From: Sisyra terminalis
Taxonomy: Eukaryota; Arthropoda; Insecta; Neuroptera; Sisyridae
Length of the DNA: 64,000 bases
Direction of reading: 5' to 3'
NCBI GenBank assembly: GCA_958496175.1
Contig: OY292279.1
Location: 10,354,001-10,418,000, forward strand
This document shows, piece after piece, positions 33,566-44,700 of this stretch (positions within the stretch are counted from its first letter, which is position 1; every line of letters starts with the position of its first letter). Position numbers and translations under genes: made by a program. The notes under the pieces are model-generated. The model had not been told where the DNA came from. It worked only from the letters and a program-made list of their open reading frames with translations, and searched no databases.

Positions 33566-35240
33566 AATAAATAGTTGAAAACGGTATCCAAAAATTCAAA
33601 TTTTTGAGTTTTAAAATAACATTTGGTTTTCTCTTCTAAAATTTTTTGATAAATCATGCAACAATACGATGTTAAACGATGGTTCTTGTACAAAAAAAAG
33701 ACTTATGTAAGATCACAGATAAAATGATTTTATTCATTCAATATTGCAATTTTTGCCTGTTGCGTTCTTTCCGTTGCCAAATTTTATAGGAAAATAAAGG
33801 AAATATTCGATACATTCAAGCCCATGTACGTTCAACGTATAGCACTTGGAAAACTGCCCAAAATTTCAATCGATCCAAACTCAAATATCACAACGTATTT
33901 TGTTCCATAAGCACGGTTTTATTATTATATCCACCGAAATTGTGTTTGTAAATCTTAAAATCCCACACAATTTCAAGATCTATTCTTAATTTAAATCGGC
34001 AATAAATCTACAATAATTGGCCATAACCTTCCATGAAAATAAACATACAAAAATTGAGTCATATTCTAGAAGAAAATTGAATTGTTTGAAGTAGGATTTT
34101 TCCTATGAATGTACCATGAAGGACGTTTTACTTGGGCTAAAACACAAAAGTACTTAAATAAAAACTTTTAATGTCAATAAAATAGGCAAAAAATGAATGT
34201 ATAATACTGATATAACAACTTTTGTCTCAACTTTCAAAAAGCTGATTGTTGTCATTGGGTTCAACTGTCATTTCGTTTACATTCATTTGCCAATTTTAAC
34301 AAGTGCAGTCAAGTGTTAGTGCTTTAAATACGCTTAAATAGGATAGTAAATATAAATATTGCAGCTTTTTAGTGTTATATCGCGTAAACCAGTTGACCTA
34401 AGGGTACAAGCTAGGGTACCTAGGGTACTCTAGCGTACCTAGGATACGACGCTCAGTACGACACGTATGTACTTTAATTCCTCTATCTCCTAAACTATTG
34501 CAGATCCCATTATGAAACTTCTGGTGTATTATAAATGTACTTTAGGCTCTACTTTGAAATAATAAAATCAAAAAACAAAATGATCCAAGTTACTAAAATT
34601 CTAGTTTGAAAAGTTTACTTCCGGTTTTGCATATTAAAAAAAATATAAATATCTATTTTTATTTTATATTTAGAAAGAACAGTATATGTTCGAATATGTT
34701 GAAGGCTCGATTATAAGGAATCGGGTGGTCTGACGAAAATTTATAATGGGACCTTTTTTGAAGAGCATTTAATTTTCTTCAAGAATATGTATTGCTTAAT
34801 TCTTTTTGTGCGAAGGTTTAAAGGTTTTCAACGACTAAATTTGTGCTTAGATCTCTTTATATCGATATTAAGAGAGTTGATTTTACCCCAAAGGGATTTA
34901 TTGTCGAGGATCTAAACTTATTTTGAAGAAAATATTTATCAAATTCATAAGAAAAGGTTTGAACAAACATTGGATATCCTTTTGCAGTTTTTGAGGACCA
35001 ACCAAAGCTCATAAAGCACGGGGGAAACTTCAAACTTTAATTTGGAGACCAAAAAGACATTTGTAAAAGATTCCAAGAAAAAAGGAAGATGGCGATAGAC
35101 TAAATCTGTCACCTGAGGAAAAAAAAAACGATTCATAACCAAAGCCAACCAAAGCAACCATTTTTTTGACACAAATTTTTGTATGTTTTTGTTTTAAGGT
35201 TTCATATTTCATGTTTCATATTTTATAAAGTAACATATTT
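33566..35240. other. Intergenic region between the two SAXO-like genes
   Basis: Mostly unique. 34390-34470 has a cluster of GGTACC/CTAGGGTAC-type short repeats. 34603-34690 is a fragment of the repeat seen at 32067-32160. 34690-34810 resembles the tandem array unit at 7.9-9.5 kb (AGGCTCGATTATAAG, GAGCATTTAATTTTCTTCAA). Frames of 60-75 codons near 34945-35212 on the minus strand overlap each other and are not called. Confidence 0.4.
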
Positions 35241-35245
35241 CATAC

Positions 35246-35252
35246 TATAAAA
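35246..35252 (+). promoter_or_regulatory. Candidate TATA box of SAXO-like gene 2
   Basis: TATAAAA 32 nt before the first in-frame ATG (35278). Another TTATAAAG lies at 35222-35229. As with gene 1 this would give a very short leader. An upstream untranslated exon cannot be excluded, although no clear splice acceptor is seen before the ATG. Confidence 0.35.
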
Positions 35253-35277
35253 ATTTTTTGTGTTCAACCGAAAAGAA

Positions 35278-35976
35278 ATGAGTATTACCTCTTCCTCAAA
35301 ACATTTGAGCAAAACAAAAAGAGACTATTTGAAGAGTTGTAGGTGCTATAATAGTCGTCCACGTTCCCAATCGGTACCACGGGTGAAGGATTCCCCAAGA
35401 AACGTTGGTGGAAAATCAAACGCCCAACGAAACATGGATATGTCATGCCCGTGTCCCCCTTACTTCAACAATCGCCAAGATAATCCCAATCCCACTTATG
35501 TACTCGATACCAACACCCAATGGAAACGAAACGGCCTGGAAAAGCCGTGCTTTTGTGAGGAACCATACGGATACTTGGTGCGCCCACGCGAACGAAAAGT
35601 TTTTCTGCCCCCCGAACGGGTGTCGCCAGTTCACCAGCCAGCCAACATTAAATTGCCCAAGGGGCCGTTCGAAAAGGAAACCGTTTATCGATTGTCATAT
35701 TTGCCGCCCGGAAAACTCGTCACCGTGATCGACGGCATGGATTGCATCCCAATCAAGGCATCCCAGTATGAACCCCCAACTCCCAGCTGTTGTTTGTGTT
35801 GCAGTGGACCAATGTGTTGTAATTGTCGTGATGATTATTCCAATATGAGCCAATCAAACGATCGGAACCACCATAGGCAATATGAGTTGGAACCCAAGAG
35901 GAAATCAATTGATTGCGGATACTACTACGACGATCCGATAGCCCCAAATCAAACATATTGCGAATGTGACGACTGA
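35278..35976 (+). CDS. SAXO-like Cys-rich protein with a single module (232 aa)
   Basis: The frame is open further upstream but the first ATG is at 35278 (G at -3), giving 232 residues to the TGA at 35974-35976. Residues 89-93 (KPCFC) match the KPCQC of the neighbouring gene. Residues 124-145 hold one module followed by the same tail, GPFEKETVYRLSYLPPGK, against NNTVYRMSYDPPGK in gene 1. Other Cys clusters are CRC (21-23), SCPCP (56-60), CCLCCSGPMCCNC (171-183) and CEC (228-230). No signal peptide or membrane span is evident. It looks like a tandem paralog of gene 1 that kept one microtubule-binding-type module and expanded its Cys-rich parts. Role in axonemes is inferred only. Confidence 0.72.
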   Translation: MSITSSSKHLSKTKRDYLKSCRCYNSRPRSQSVPRVKDSPRNVGGKSNAQRNMDMSCPCPPYFNNRQDNPNPTYVLDTNTQWKRNGLEKPCFCEEPYGYLVRPRERKVFLPPERVSPVHQPANIKLPKGPFEKETVYRLSYLPPGKLVTVIDGMDCIPIKASQYEPPTPSCCLCCSGPMCCNCRDDYSNMSQSNDRNHHRQYELEPKRKSIDCGYYYDDPIAPNQTYCECDD

Positions 35977-36022
35977 ACATATTGTTAGTTCGGATTGTTC
36001 AAAATTAAATTCATTTTGATTG

Positions 36023-36101
36023 AATAAATAACCAAAGTTGCTACGAAAAACATTGACCAACCAACTAAACTTTGTAATCCTCCCCATTTTTAAACAATAA
36101 A
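36023..36101 (+). terminator. Two polyadenylation signals after SAXO-like gene 2
   Basis: AATAAA occurs at 36023-36028 (47 nt after the stop) and again at 36096-36101. Either could define the 3' end of the transcript. Confidence 0.5.
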
Positions 36102-36411
36102 AAAATCATTTCCGCCCAAATCAACTTTTAATCAACCAAATGCCGTTAATTCTACCTAGTGACCACATATATCAGGTATCCTTTTAAAAAAAGCTTAAGA
36201 CAACAATACAAACCTCCAAAATGTTTTTCATAAGGTTCGTTAGTATTTTACTGTAACAATAAAAAGCATAATTTCTTTATTTGTTGAAAAGAAATGAGTT
36301 GTAACTTTACCTACTTAATGTCAGTGGGAAGATGCAAAGAGAAGAAGTGTGGAAAGTACGAAAATTATTCATTTGACTATTGATTTTTTTTTAGCTCAAC
36401 TATATTTTTAC
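36102..36411. other. Intergenic sequence, nothing recognised
   Basis: Short unique AT-rich stretch between the gene 2 poly(A) region and the palindrome. Confidence 0.35.
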
Positions 36412-37033
36412 TTGGTTAGAAATATTCAGAGAACTAGGATCAAATAATAATCAGTCAAAACTGATTATTATTATATCCTACTATGTATATAAAATATATT
36501 GCAGTTCAATTTATGTAGTATAATTTAACATAATAATATACAAATTTAATATAATAATACATAAACTTAATATAATAATATATAAAAATCATACCACCAA
36601 CATAAATTTGAACAGAAGTTCAAACAAAAATATTCGTGACGTATTGCCCAGATACGTATTTCGATTGCCAAGCAATCTTCATCAGTGGTCATCAAGTAGT
36701 TTGGATCACTCCGTAACTGCTTTGTGATGATTCACTTTTGTGAATCACCACTGAGGAAGATTACTTGGCATTCGAAATACGTATCTGGGCAATACGTCAC
36801 GAATGTTTTTGTTTGAACTTCTGTTCAAATTTATGTTGGTGGTATGATTTTTATATATTATTATATTAAGTTTATGTATTATTATATTAAATTTGTATAT
36901 TATTATATTAAATTATACTACATCAATTGGACTGCAATATATTTTATATATTGTATACACAGTAGGATCTAATAATAATCAGTTTTGTATGATTATTATT
37001 TGATCCTAGTCCTCTGAATATTTTAACCAATTT
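36412..37033. repeat. ~620-bp palindrome built from two head-to-head family R repeats
   Basis: The left arm carries a minus-strand and the right arm a plus-strand ribozyme-like repeat, meeting at a centre near 36720-36750 (GATGATTCACTTTTGTGAAT). The symmetry runs past the repeat tails into flanking AAATATTCAGAG(A/G)ACTAGG and CAAATAATAATCA segments on both sides, and the TTGGTTA outermost block. So the inverted duplication includes host or older sequence, not just the repeat. The arms differ by small indels and substitutions. Confidence 0.8.
36637..36694 (-). ncRNA. Hammerhead-ribozyme-like fold in a family R repeat (best copy)
   Basis: Read on the minus strand in order: TGATG, A, CCA (5' side of stem I), CTGATGA (core), one extra A, GATTGC-TTG-GCAATC (perfect 6-bp stem II), GAAA (core), TAC and GTATC, then TGG, GCAATA and CGTCA (3' side of stem I). 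CCA pairs with TGG and TGATG with CGTCA (one G-U), leaving an internal loop. ATACGTAT is self-complementary, as in the loopless stem III of Penelope-type hammerheads that work as dimers. The cleavage triplet would be AUC. The extra A before stem II departs from the consensus and may reduce or abolish activity. Confidence 0.45.
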
Positions 37034-37143
37034 ATTATCATCGAGGATCTGAAACTCTACAATAATATATTTTTACTTCTGGAATATTTTTCCACAAAAT
37101 ACAAAAAGAAAACTGAGATTTTTGGACAAAATATATTGCTGTT

Positions 37144-37180
37144 TTTCTTCTTCTTCTTCTTCTTCTTCTTCTTCTTCTTT
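37144..37180. repeat. (TTC)n microsatellite
   Basis: About twelve TTC units in a row, interrupted nowhere. Confidence 0.9.
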
Positions 37181-37689
37181 ATTATACTGATGGCCTCTGT
37201 ACTATGTTCAAGAAGAAGTCAAAACCTAATTCGACTTGAAAACTCTTATTAAAGATATGGAAATGAATTTTCCACTTAAATTGAAAAAAATGATTAACGA
37301 AAATGAAAATTCAATGAGAAGAAATGTGGAAATATCAAAAGTAACGATTTTTGTTTAAGATTTTCAAGTGAAAACTTCTTTAGCAGCGTTGTGACTTGAA
37401 ATTTTGCGAAACGGAAACGGAAAGTGGCAATAAAAAGAGAAACATATATAAATCTATAAGATTTAACATGAGAGAGAATGAGGCAGGAAACATTAGTATT
37501 TCTTATGGTGGTGCGCGCCTGCGTATTACGCTACTTGAAAATGGTTTTCATATCGACCAATAACAACCGTGTTAAATTGCTTTTTATAATTGTAAATATA
37601 AACATTTCATTTTAATAAAATTAATTTTCAAGTTTGCCGTAAATCAATACGGATTATTGTCATGATTATCAAAAAAAAAGTAAAGAAAA

Positions 37690-38345
37690 CAAGGCTATAA
37701 AGACGTCAAAAGGTTTAATATAACGTGTTCGTGAATTTCGGGCACGCCGAAAAGCATTATTAAATAAGAAAAACGATAGTTCTTTTACGTTTAATAATGC
37801 TTCAACTGTGCAAAATAGTGAAAATGATGCTAGTAAGTACTTAAATATTTTCTAATCGCATATTTCGTCCGTAATCACGAAATTTCAATTAAATAAAAGC
37901 TAATTTAAAATTAATTCTGATATCACATAATATTACGAACTGTTTTTCAGGTGCTACTCAAATGAATGTACAGCCGATTTCTTAGGTACTTATAATTTCG
38001 TCGAAATAAAGTTGCACATGAAGAATTTTGTTAAAATTTTTTTAACAATATGTTCGGTCATAATATGTGCTCCTTTTGTGAACGATTGTGATTCCAACGA
38101 AATTTAAAACCCATAACGTTCAGGACATGAAGTTTTTTTATGGATAATAATTAAAAATTCTAATGCAAATGATAATATTTTACTGTCCTGTAAGTGTTTT
38201 CAAGCAATCGAGAAAAATGTAATTCCAACGATGTCCAAATACAATGGTTTTAAATATCAAACGATACCTGGATCTTTACCACCACTGGATTTATTTCATA
38301 CTTCCATTATCATAAGCTCTCGTATCATTTATCGAAAATGTAAAT
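37690..38345 (+). pseudogene. Helitron N-terminal fossil, copy 2
   Basis: The REFRARRKALLNKKN segment is followed by the same 118-bp intron-like interval (GTAAGT at 37833, TTTTTCAG ending 37950). Further on come CKCFQAIEKNVIPTMSKYNG and FKYQTIPGSLPPLDLFH, a better-preserved version of the Helitron Cys-rich and LPPLD segment than in copy 1. Stops remain and the catalytic domains are missing. Confidence 0.65.
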
Positions 38346-38599
38346 TTGGATTCAAGATAATTTTATGTAATATATATGTTAATAAATCGTAAAATGAATC
38401 CTACAATTATCCTACTCATAAAATCTTACATTCTTCTCAATATCTTGAAGTGGCACTGAATACTGCACATGTATTTTTTTTGGTGAATCTATATTCAAAA
38501 ATAGCTCATTGGGTAATAGATAATACTAAACTAATATCAAAACATAATCTCGCTAATAATTGTTAACTTTACTCGATAAATCTAAGAAATATTCATTTA

Positions 38600-39320
38600 A
38601 AAATGCAGAAAAAAATCATTAAATTCACTGAAAAAATCTCCAGGGCATGATCTTTTAACTGCAGAAATTCTTCGCCACCTTCCCGGAAAATTAATTGTCT
38701 ATCTAACAACAATTTATAATGCAATTCTTCACACTTTCCAGCACAATGGAAATACTCTATTATCATCCTCATTCCTAAATCCAACAAGTCTATATCGAAC
38801 CAATCATCTTACAGATCCATAATCTTACTCCTATTATTTTCAAAAATCCTTGAAGAACTCCTTAAAAGAATAACTCCTTATCTGGAAAATAAAAATATCA
38901 TTCCTTCTTACCAATTTGGTTTCAGGCCTCATCCTTTTACAACTTAACAATGCTTCAGAGTTGTGGGTGAAATATCATCAGCTCTCGAAAACAAATATTT
39001 TTGTCAAGGGGCATTTCTGAATGTTGAATAGGCTTTCGATAGAGTGTGGAATCCAGGACTGTTATATAAGCTCAAAAAAGTTCTTCCCACTCGGTACTAT
39101 CTTATCCTTAAGTCCTACTTCTCCAACAGATGTTTTAGAGTGAGGTACAACAATGAATTCTCTCCACTAACACAAATTCAAGCTGGTGTTCCTCAAGGTA
39201 CCATATTACGGCCAGTACTTTACTGTACTTACACCGCAGATATTCCTATACATCCAAGACCATATTAACAACCTATGCTGATGATAAAGCAATCCTTTTT
39301 TTTGGATCCCAATCCCCTTC
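38600..39320 (+). pseudogene. Jockey-group LINE reverse-transcriptase fossil, copy 2 (truncated)
   Basis: Starts with the SPGHD-LTAEILRHLPGK block and runs through a frame (39044-39268) containing WNPGLLYKLKKVLPTRYYL, then QAGVPQGTILRPVLYCTYTA. The YADD motif is changed to YADDKA. It is cut off at the same point where the duplication ends, so it lacks the C-terminal part. Confidence 0.8.
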
Positions 39321-40236
39321 AATTAACCTACTCATAAAATCTTACATTCGTTTTTTTTTTGTTCAATCGTAGTTCTACTTCAAATTTTCGTAAATGTGTT
39401 GCTGAATTCCAGCTTTAGTGGTTCAAAAATAAATAAAAAAATGTGTTCAGGTCCAATGACTCCTCATATATATTTATATTTTTTTTTTTTTAATATTTAC
39501 ATGACACGCTAGTGCCTATTTTTACCATCAATAATTCATCAGATAGTGCGTCTTATAAAATAAATTTGTCATCATCCAAAAGAAATTTTGCAGACTTGTT
39601 TTCGGGCCTGAACTTACCAATAAATGGAACAAATCGGAATGTAACGCACATAATATGTAAATGCATTTTTAGCAAACTTGTCACCGATCATTTGGTGAAT
39701 AATGACCGAACGCCCAAATCGCCCGAAATAACCACATACTATATTTATAATCGCCGCTAAAAATACATTCCATTCCCCACACACACACGAGCGCATAATA
39801 ATAACATTTTAACACATTCAAGTGTTAATGCACCTCTCAATTTAGGCGTCCGTAGGTACCGCACACCAGTGGCTGGAAACTTTTGCCCAGTACTTTAATT
39901 TTTTTGCACTACTTTTTCGGTTTCGATATTAAATGGAAATCAATGTGTGTGTCATCGCACGTCTCGTTTTAGTCTTTAACGACGATTAAATCATTTTATA
40001 GCGAACGATAAATCTTTTATCAAATGCCTTATACCAACATTCTAATAGTTATTTACTTTTTTATCGCCCAATAAATTATTTATGACCGAAAGAATATTCA
40101 ATTACATAATGCAGATCAATCGCGTTTAATTGGAATATAATGAATCGATGAGAAACATATGGTTTTCTCATTTAGAAATGAAACACTTAATCCTCTTTGA
40201 CGATCACGGGCGGCTTTGGGGGGCAGTTGGAGTGAC
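39321..40236. other. Unique island, possible regulatory DNA
   Basis: From about 39500 the sequence is repeat-free, with mixed composition, a (CA)n run at 39778-39790 and several TAAT/ATTA sites. An 82-codon frame (39512-39760) on plus and a 60-codon minus frame overlap and have no domain. Best read as intergenic DNA. Confidence 0.3.
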
Positions 40237-41340
40237 AAAACAGCAACGTGGCGCCAAAATCGAGAAGTTTGAATCTTCAAATATTTTGGTACAACAATAA
40301 GTGAAAAACGTCCTTAGAAATGGGGAGCTTAATCTCTTGATTTAAAAACAAAGCTCTTAAGATACTGGACTACTTACGGAAGATGGTATCAGATGTCTTA
40401 ATCCCCAGACAAAATATCCCCGATAATTTATCCTTCAACTAGTAATTACTAACTTTTTTGTACCCTGATTCCTTTCTTAATAAAAGCAATTGTTCTCTTC
40501 ACTATTAATTATTTTTTCTTCCTTTTCTCGTATTTCTTTTATGTATAAAATTATTGCCACAAAAAGCTATACATAAGGGGTCCAGGGGCGAAGCCCCGTT
40601 GGAAGCCAAGATGCAAATTTTTAAAGTTTTTAGTTATGGTTAGATTTATTCGTCGAGAATTACAATAGAAAATGTAAAGTAGTCAGATATTGATGCTGCC
40701 AAATGGGAGTTTAGCATAATAACCCTTGGACCCCTTATGTGTTTTTTTTTTGTTGCATATCTAGAGAAATCCATAAAAAAGATACCAAAAAAAAAATTAT
40801 GAAAACAGCAACGCGGCGCCAAAATCGAGAAGTTTAAATAAGTACGTGATACAAATGAATACTTAGAAGCAATAAAAAATGAGAAAAAATCCAGAACTTC
40901 TTTCAGCAATACGAAAAATGTCCTTAGAAATGAGGAACTTAATCTCAATTTGAAGTCAAAACTCTTAAGGTACTGGACTACTTATGGAAGCTGGTATCAG
41001 ACGTCTTAATCCCCAGACAAAATATCCCCGACAGTTGATCCTTCGACTACTAATTACTTACATGTTTGTACCCTGGTTCCATTCTTAAAAAATAGCACTC
41101 AAATATGTAATCGTCCCCTTAACTATAAATTATTTTTTCCTTCTTTTTCTCGTACGTCTTTTATTTATGCAATTATTGCCACAAAAAGCTACACATAAGG
41201 AGTCCATGGATGAAATTTTTAAACTGATTAGTTATGGTTCGATTTATTCGTTGAGAATTACACTAGAAAATGTAAAGTAGTCAGATATTGATGCTGCCAA
41301 ATGGAAGTTTAGCATAACCACCCCTGGACCCCTTATGGGT
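40237..41340. repeat. Tandem duplication (~540-bp units) containing GGGGTCCAGGGG-ended element
   Basis: 40237-40745 and 40802-41340 share AACAGCAACG(T/C)GGCGCCAAA, GTCCTTAGAAATG, ACTGGACTACTTA, CCCCAGACAAAATATCCCCG, AGTAGTCAGATATTGATGCT and the end (T/C)GGACCCCTTATG. Each unit ends with a small inverted-repeat element: ACATAAGGGGTCCAGGG at 40571 facing CCCTTGGACCCCTTATGTG at 40724, and its decayed equivalent at 41191-41338. The same end motif occurs at 14.5-14.7 kb. Confidence 0.75.
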
Positions 41341-41631
41341 AATTTATTTAGCACAAAAATCAAAGGCGGAGCCGTGGTTGTTAGCCATTAGCTCTTTTTT
41401 TACATATCTAGAATAATCCATTACAGTTACCAAAAAAAAAAAAATCGCCCGCTACGCCACTGAATAGAAGTCAAGGATGTTAGAATTTTTTTCGAAAATT
41501 GTCATTTGAATCTTTCACTTAATTGTCAATAGCTTATTTAATGATAAATAGTTTGGCCCGATTTTCGAAGGGGGGAAGAAGAAAGATACAACGTTAAAAT
41601 TGAGATCGAGTAAGAAGAGTAAAAAGAAATC

Positions 41632-43324
41632 CAATATTACTGAGGAAGGTTGCTTGGCAATCGAAATACGTATCTGCGCAATATTTTACTTTAACTTTTG
41701 TTAAAATTTATTTTTGAGGTTTATTGAATTTCATAAATTAGACTACATTAAAATTAAGGTATTTTTTGTCTTCCAATCACCTGAGATTGCTAAATTATGC
41801 ACTAAGCCACCATAAATTTGCATATACCTGCAAACATTAAAAGTGAACATTTCTATAGGAATCCACTTGAAAAATCACATAGGAAACCACATAGAAATCC
41901 ACATTAGAATCAATCCAAAAACAATGCATGGAAATGCATGTAGATTAGACTGATTCAAAAAAAAAAATATGATTTTTTTTTCTTAATTATATCGAAAATA
42001 TTGTTGGGGATGTCAAAAGAAAATCCTGTGTAAGTTTAAGCTCTTAATATTAATAATAAGAGGTGCCGCATCGCAAATTTCGATTTTCCATTTAAATAAC
42101 ATGGGAACAATATTGTCTTGCACTTTGGAATTTTATAGCTCACGTTGGTGACAATATTTCGGAATGACCAAGGTATATTCTTGTAGAAAATTGAACGATC
42201 TACAAAAAAGGTGATTAACCAAGTTTTTGATATATTTATTCCTTCAAAAGTTATTCCAGGTCAAAGTTGAACTAAAGAGAAATTTTAATATTTTTTCAAT
42301 TTCTTGACGCAACCATCAATTTATGAGAATATTTTATAGGACATTTTTTGTAGAACACTTTTTTTTTCTATAACTTATCTCTATTAAAGTTTTTGATATT
42401 TTTCACAGGTCCTAAGTTATTTGCATTAAACTGAAAATATTCGTAATTTTAATGTTTTAAATTAATAATATTCCCTGAATTATTAAATTTTTAACATAGA
42501 AATTATTTTTTTTATTTTAATTAAATAACTTAAAACATGTGAAAAATATCAAAAACTTTTATAGAGATAAGTTATAGAAAAAAAAGTGCTCTACAAAAAA
42601 TGTCTTACAAAATTTTCTCATAAAATTAATGGTTGCATCAAAAAATTGAAAACATTTTAAAACTTCTCTTTAGTTCAACTTTGACCTCGAATAACTTTTG
42701 AAGGAATAAACATATCAAAAACTTGTCGGAGACCTTTTTTGTAGATCGTTCAATTTTCTACAAGAATATACCTTGGTCATTCCGAAATATTGTCACCAAC
42801 GTGAGCTATAAAATTCCAAAGTGCTAGAGAATATTGTTCCCATGTTATTTAAATGGAAATTCGAAATTTGCGATGCGGCACCTCTAAATATTAATATTAA
42901 GAGCTTGAACTTTCACAGGATTTTTTTTTTGTCATTCTCAACAATATTTTCAATATAATTACGAAAAAAAATAATCATTTTTTTGAATCAGTCCTATCTA
43001 CATGCATTGTTTTCGGATGGATTCTAATGTGGATTTCTATATGGTCTCCTATGTGATTTTCAAGTGGATTCCTATAGGAATGTTCCTTTTGAATGTTTGC
43101 AAGTATATGCAAGTTCATGGTTTCAATGGACGCCAATGAGGAAAATGAAACCTTAGTACACAATCATACAATCTCAGGTGATTGGATGCCAGAAATACCT
43201 AAATTTTAATGTAGTCTATTTTATGAAATTCAAGAAATATCAAAAATAAATTTAAACAAAAGTCAAAGTAAATATTGCGCAGATACGTATTTCGATTGCC
43301 AAGCAACCTTCCTCAGTAATATTG
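41632..43324. repeat. 1.69-kb near-perfect palindrome tipped by ribozyme-like repeats
   Basis: Centre near 42478. Both tips read CAATATTACTGAGGAAGG inward, then GGTTGC-TTG-GCAATC, GAAATACGTATCTGCGCAAT. Going inward come a TAGACTACATTAAAATT block, a CACATAGGAAACCACATAG/TGGATT block, TTAGACTGATTCAAAAAAA, TATCGAAAATATTGTTGG, the palindromic CTCTTAATATT phrase, GGTGCCGCATCGCAAATTTC, CACGTTGGTGACAATATTTC and CTACAAAAAAGGT. No open frame of note. It resembles a foldback element, and its RNA would form a very long hairpin. Other family members lack the ribozyme-like tips. Confidence 0.85.
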
Positions 43325-44700
43325 AATCTCTGGCCACCCGGGGCTATAGGGCCCCCCAGCTATATATTTTCGATATAATTAAGAAAAAAAAAACCATATT
43401 TTTTTTTGAATCAGTCTAATGTAGATAATGTTTCCCATACACTGAAGCATTCGCTCCTGTATCGTTCTCAAAATTTCCTGAAAACTTCTTCCTATAAATT
43501 TTCGGTTTCGCCGTTGAAGATGATGCATTATTGATTCTCCCCCTTCGAAAAATGATGTCAACTATCCACTCGTTAAAGAGCATTGATTTTTTTCGAACAC
43601 TACAAAGACATTTCAACAGTAAAAAGAACAAGAAAAAGATGTCAAAACATTGTACTTTTTCGTAAATTACGAAGAAGAAAAAAACCCCAATCTTAAAACT
43701 GTTCATTCACCATTTTCTTCAAGCATTCCCGGTAATCCACGTTTTAAACGACATGTTCCCCGTACGTTTGTGGGGAAAAACATTGAAGAAAAATCTCCCG
43801 TGTTCCACTTTTTCGTGTCTCACCCCATTCGCCTCCCCCCCATTATCCTCATTCACTTCAAGTATTGACCGCACCCAGAGCACCCGAATGCGGGGGATGT
43901 TAACATGTTGCTTACTTGGATGGCGAATAAGCACCATTGTTGAACAAAAGGGAATTATTGTTCGTGAAATTTTCCCAACTTTTCGAGTTCAATACTCATA
44001 TCACTGAATGAATTTTCCGCAAATAGCATTTTCAATTTTGTTGATGAAAATTTTAACGATTGGCACGTTTAAGTGTTCTCCTTTTCCAAGAAAAACGTGG
44101 AAATTTTTCGGGAAAATTTCAGGGAAATTAATTGATTTCAAGAGTTAAAAAAATTTTTGGGTTTCTTTTTTTTAGAAGATAGAAGGGATTGGAAGATATG
44201 CAGTGCTGCTCTCTGACGTTTATCCAAATAATCATCGAAATATCAAACTAAAAGATTCTCAAACTTTTGAGGAATTAGTTTGAGCATAGAAATCACTTTA
44301 TCTCATAGTGATTTTCTTTGTAATTTCCCATTTTTCCTCTGTAATAGAAACCAGTACATCCCATCGATTAGACATTGTTTGACGAGTGGAGGCTTTCCGT
44401 GTTTGTCAACCCTCTCTCGGTAATTAGAGGGAACTATCGAATTGCGATTTAGAATGCGGAACCGACAAAGCTCGAGGCTTTTTAGTCGTAATCGCTTTAA
44501 AAGCTACTCTATGTGTACCTTCGCTCATAAAGCTGAATTTATGTTCACGAAAATGAAAATTGACGAGGGAAAAACAAACAAAATCCATTACATTGATTTT
44601 AAACTTAAATGCGATCGTTAAGTTTATAAAGTACGAAGAAGTATGAAATATAATTGAATACTTATGTCTTTATCGTTACGGCTGAAACATTCGATCGAAT
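43325..44700. other. Palindrome-arm scrap, then unique island
   Basis: 43365-43430 repeats the outer arm phrase (TTTTCGATATAATTAAGAAA ... GAATCAGTCTAAT). The rest to 44700 is non-repetitive and of mixed composition. Several 60-96 codon frames overlap on both strands between 43379 and 44007, none with a domain, so none is called. May be regulatory or intronic. Confidence 0.35.

Larger units (their letters stand above)
37368..39320 (+). repeat. Long duplicated block, copy 2 (Helitron and Jockey fossils together)
   Basis: Same order and boundaries of parts as 22811-24740. It ends just after the YADD region (TTTTTTTTGGATCCCAATCC), beyond which copy 1 continues with the rest of the LINE but this copy does not. 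A 3-bp insertion in the RT fossil and several substitutions distinguish the two. Confidence 0.85.

Noticed and set aside
35260..35277. Upstream GTG start for SAXO-like gene 2
   Set aside because: Nuclear genes of animals start at ATG, and the first in-frame ATG is at 35278.
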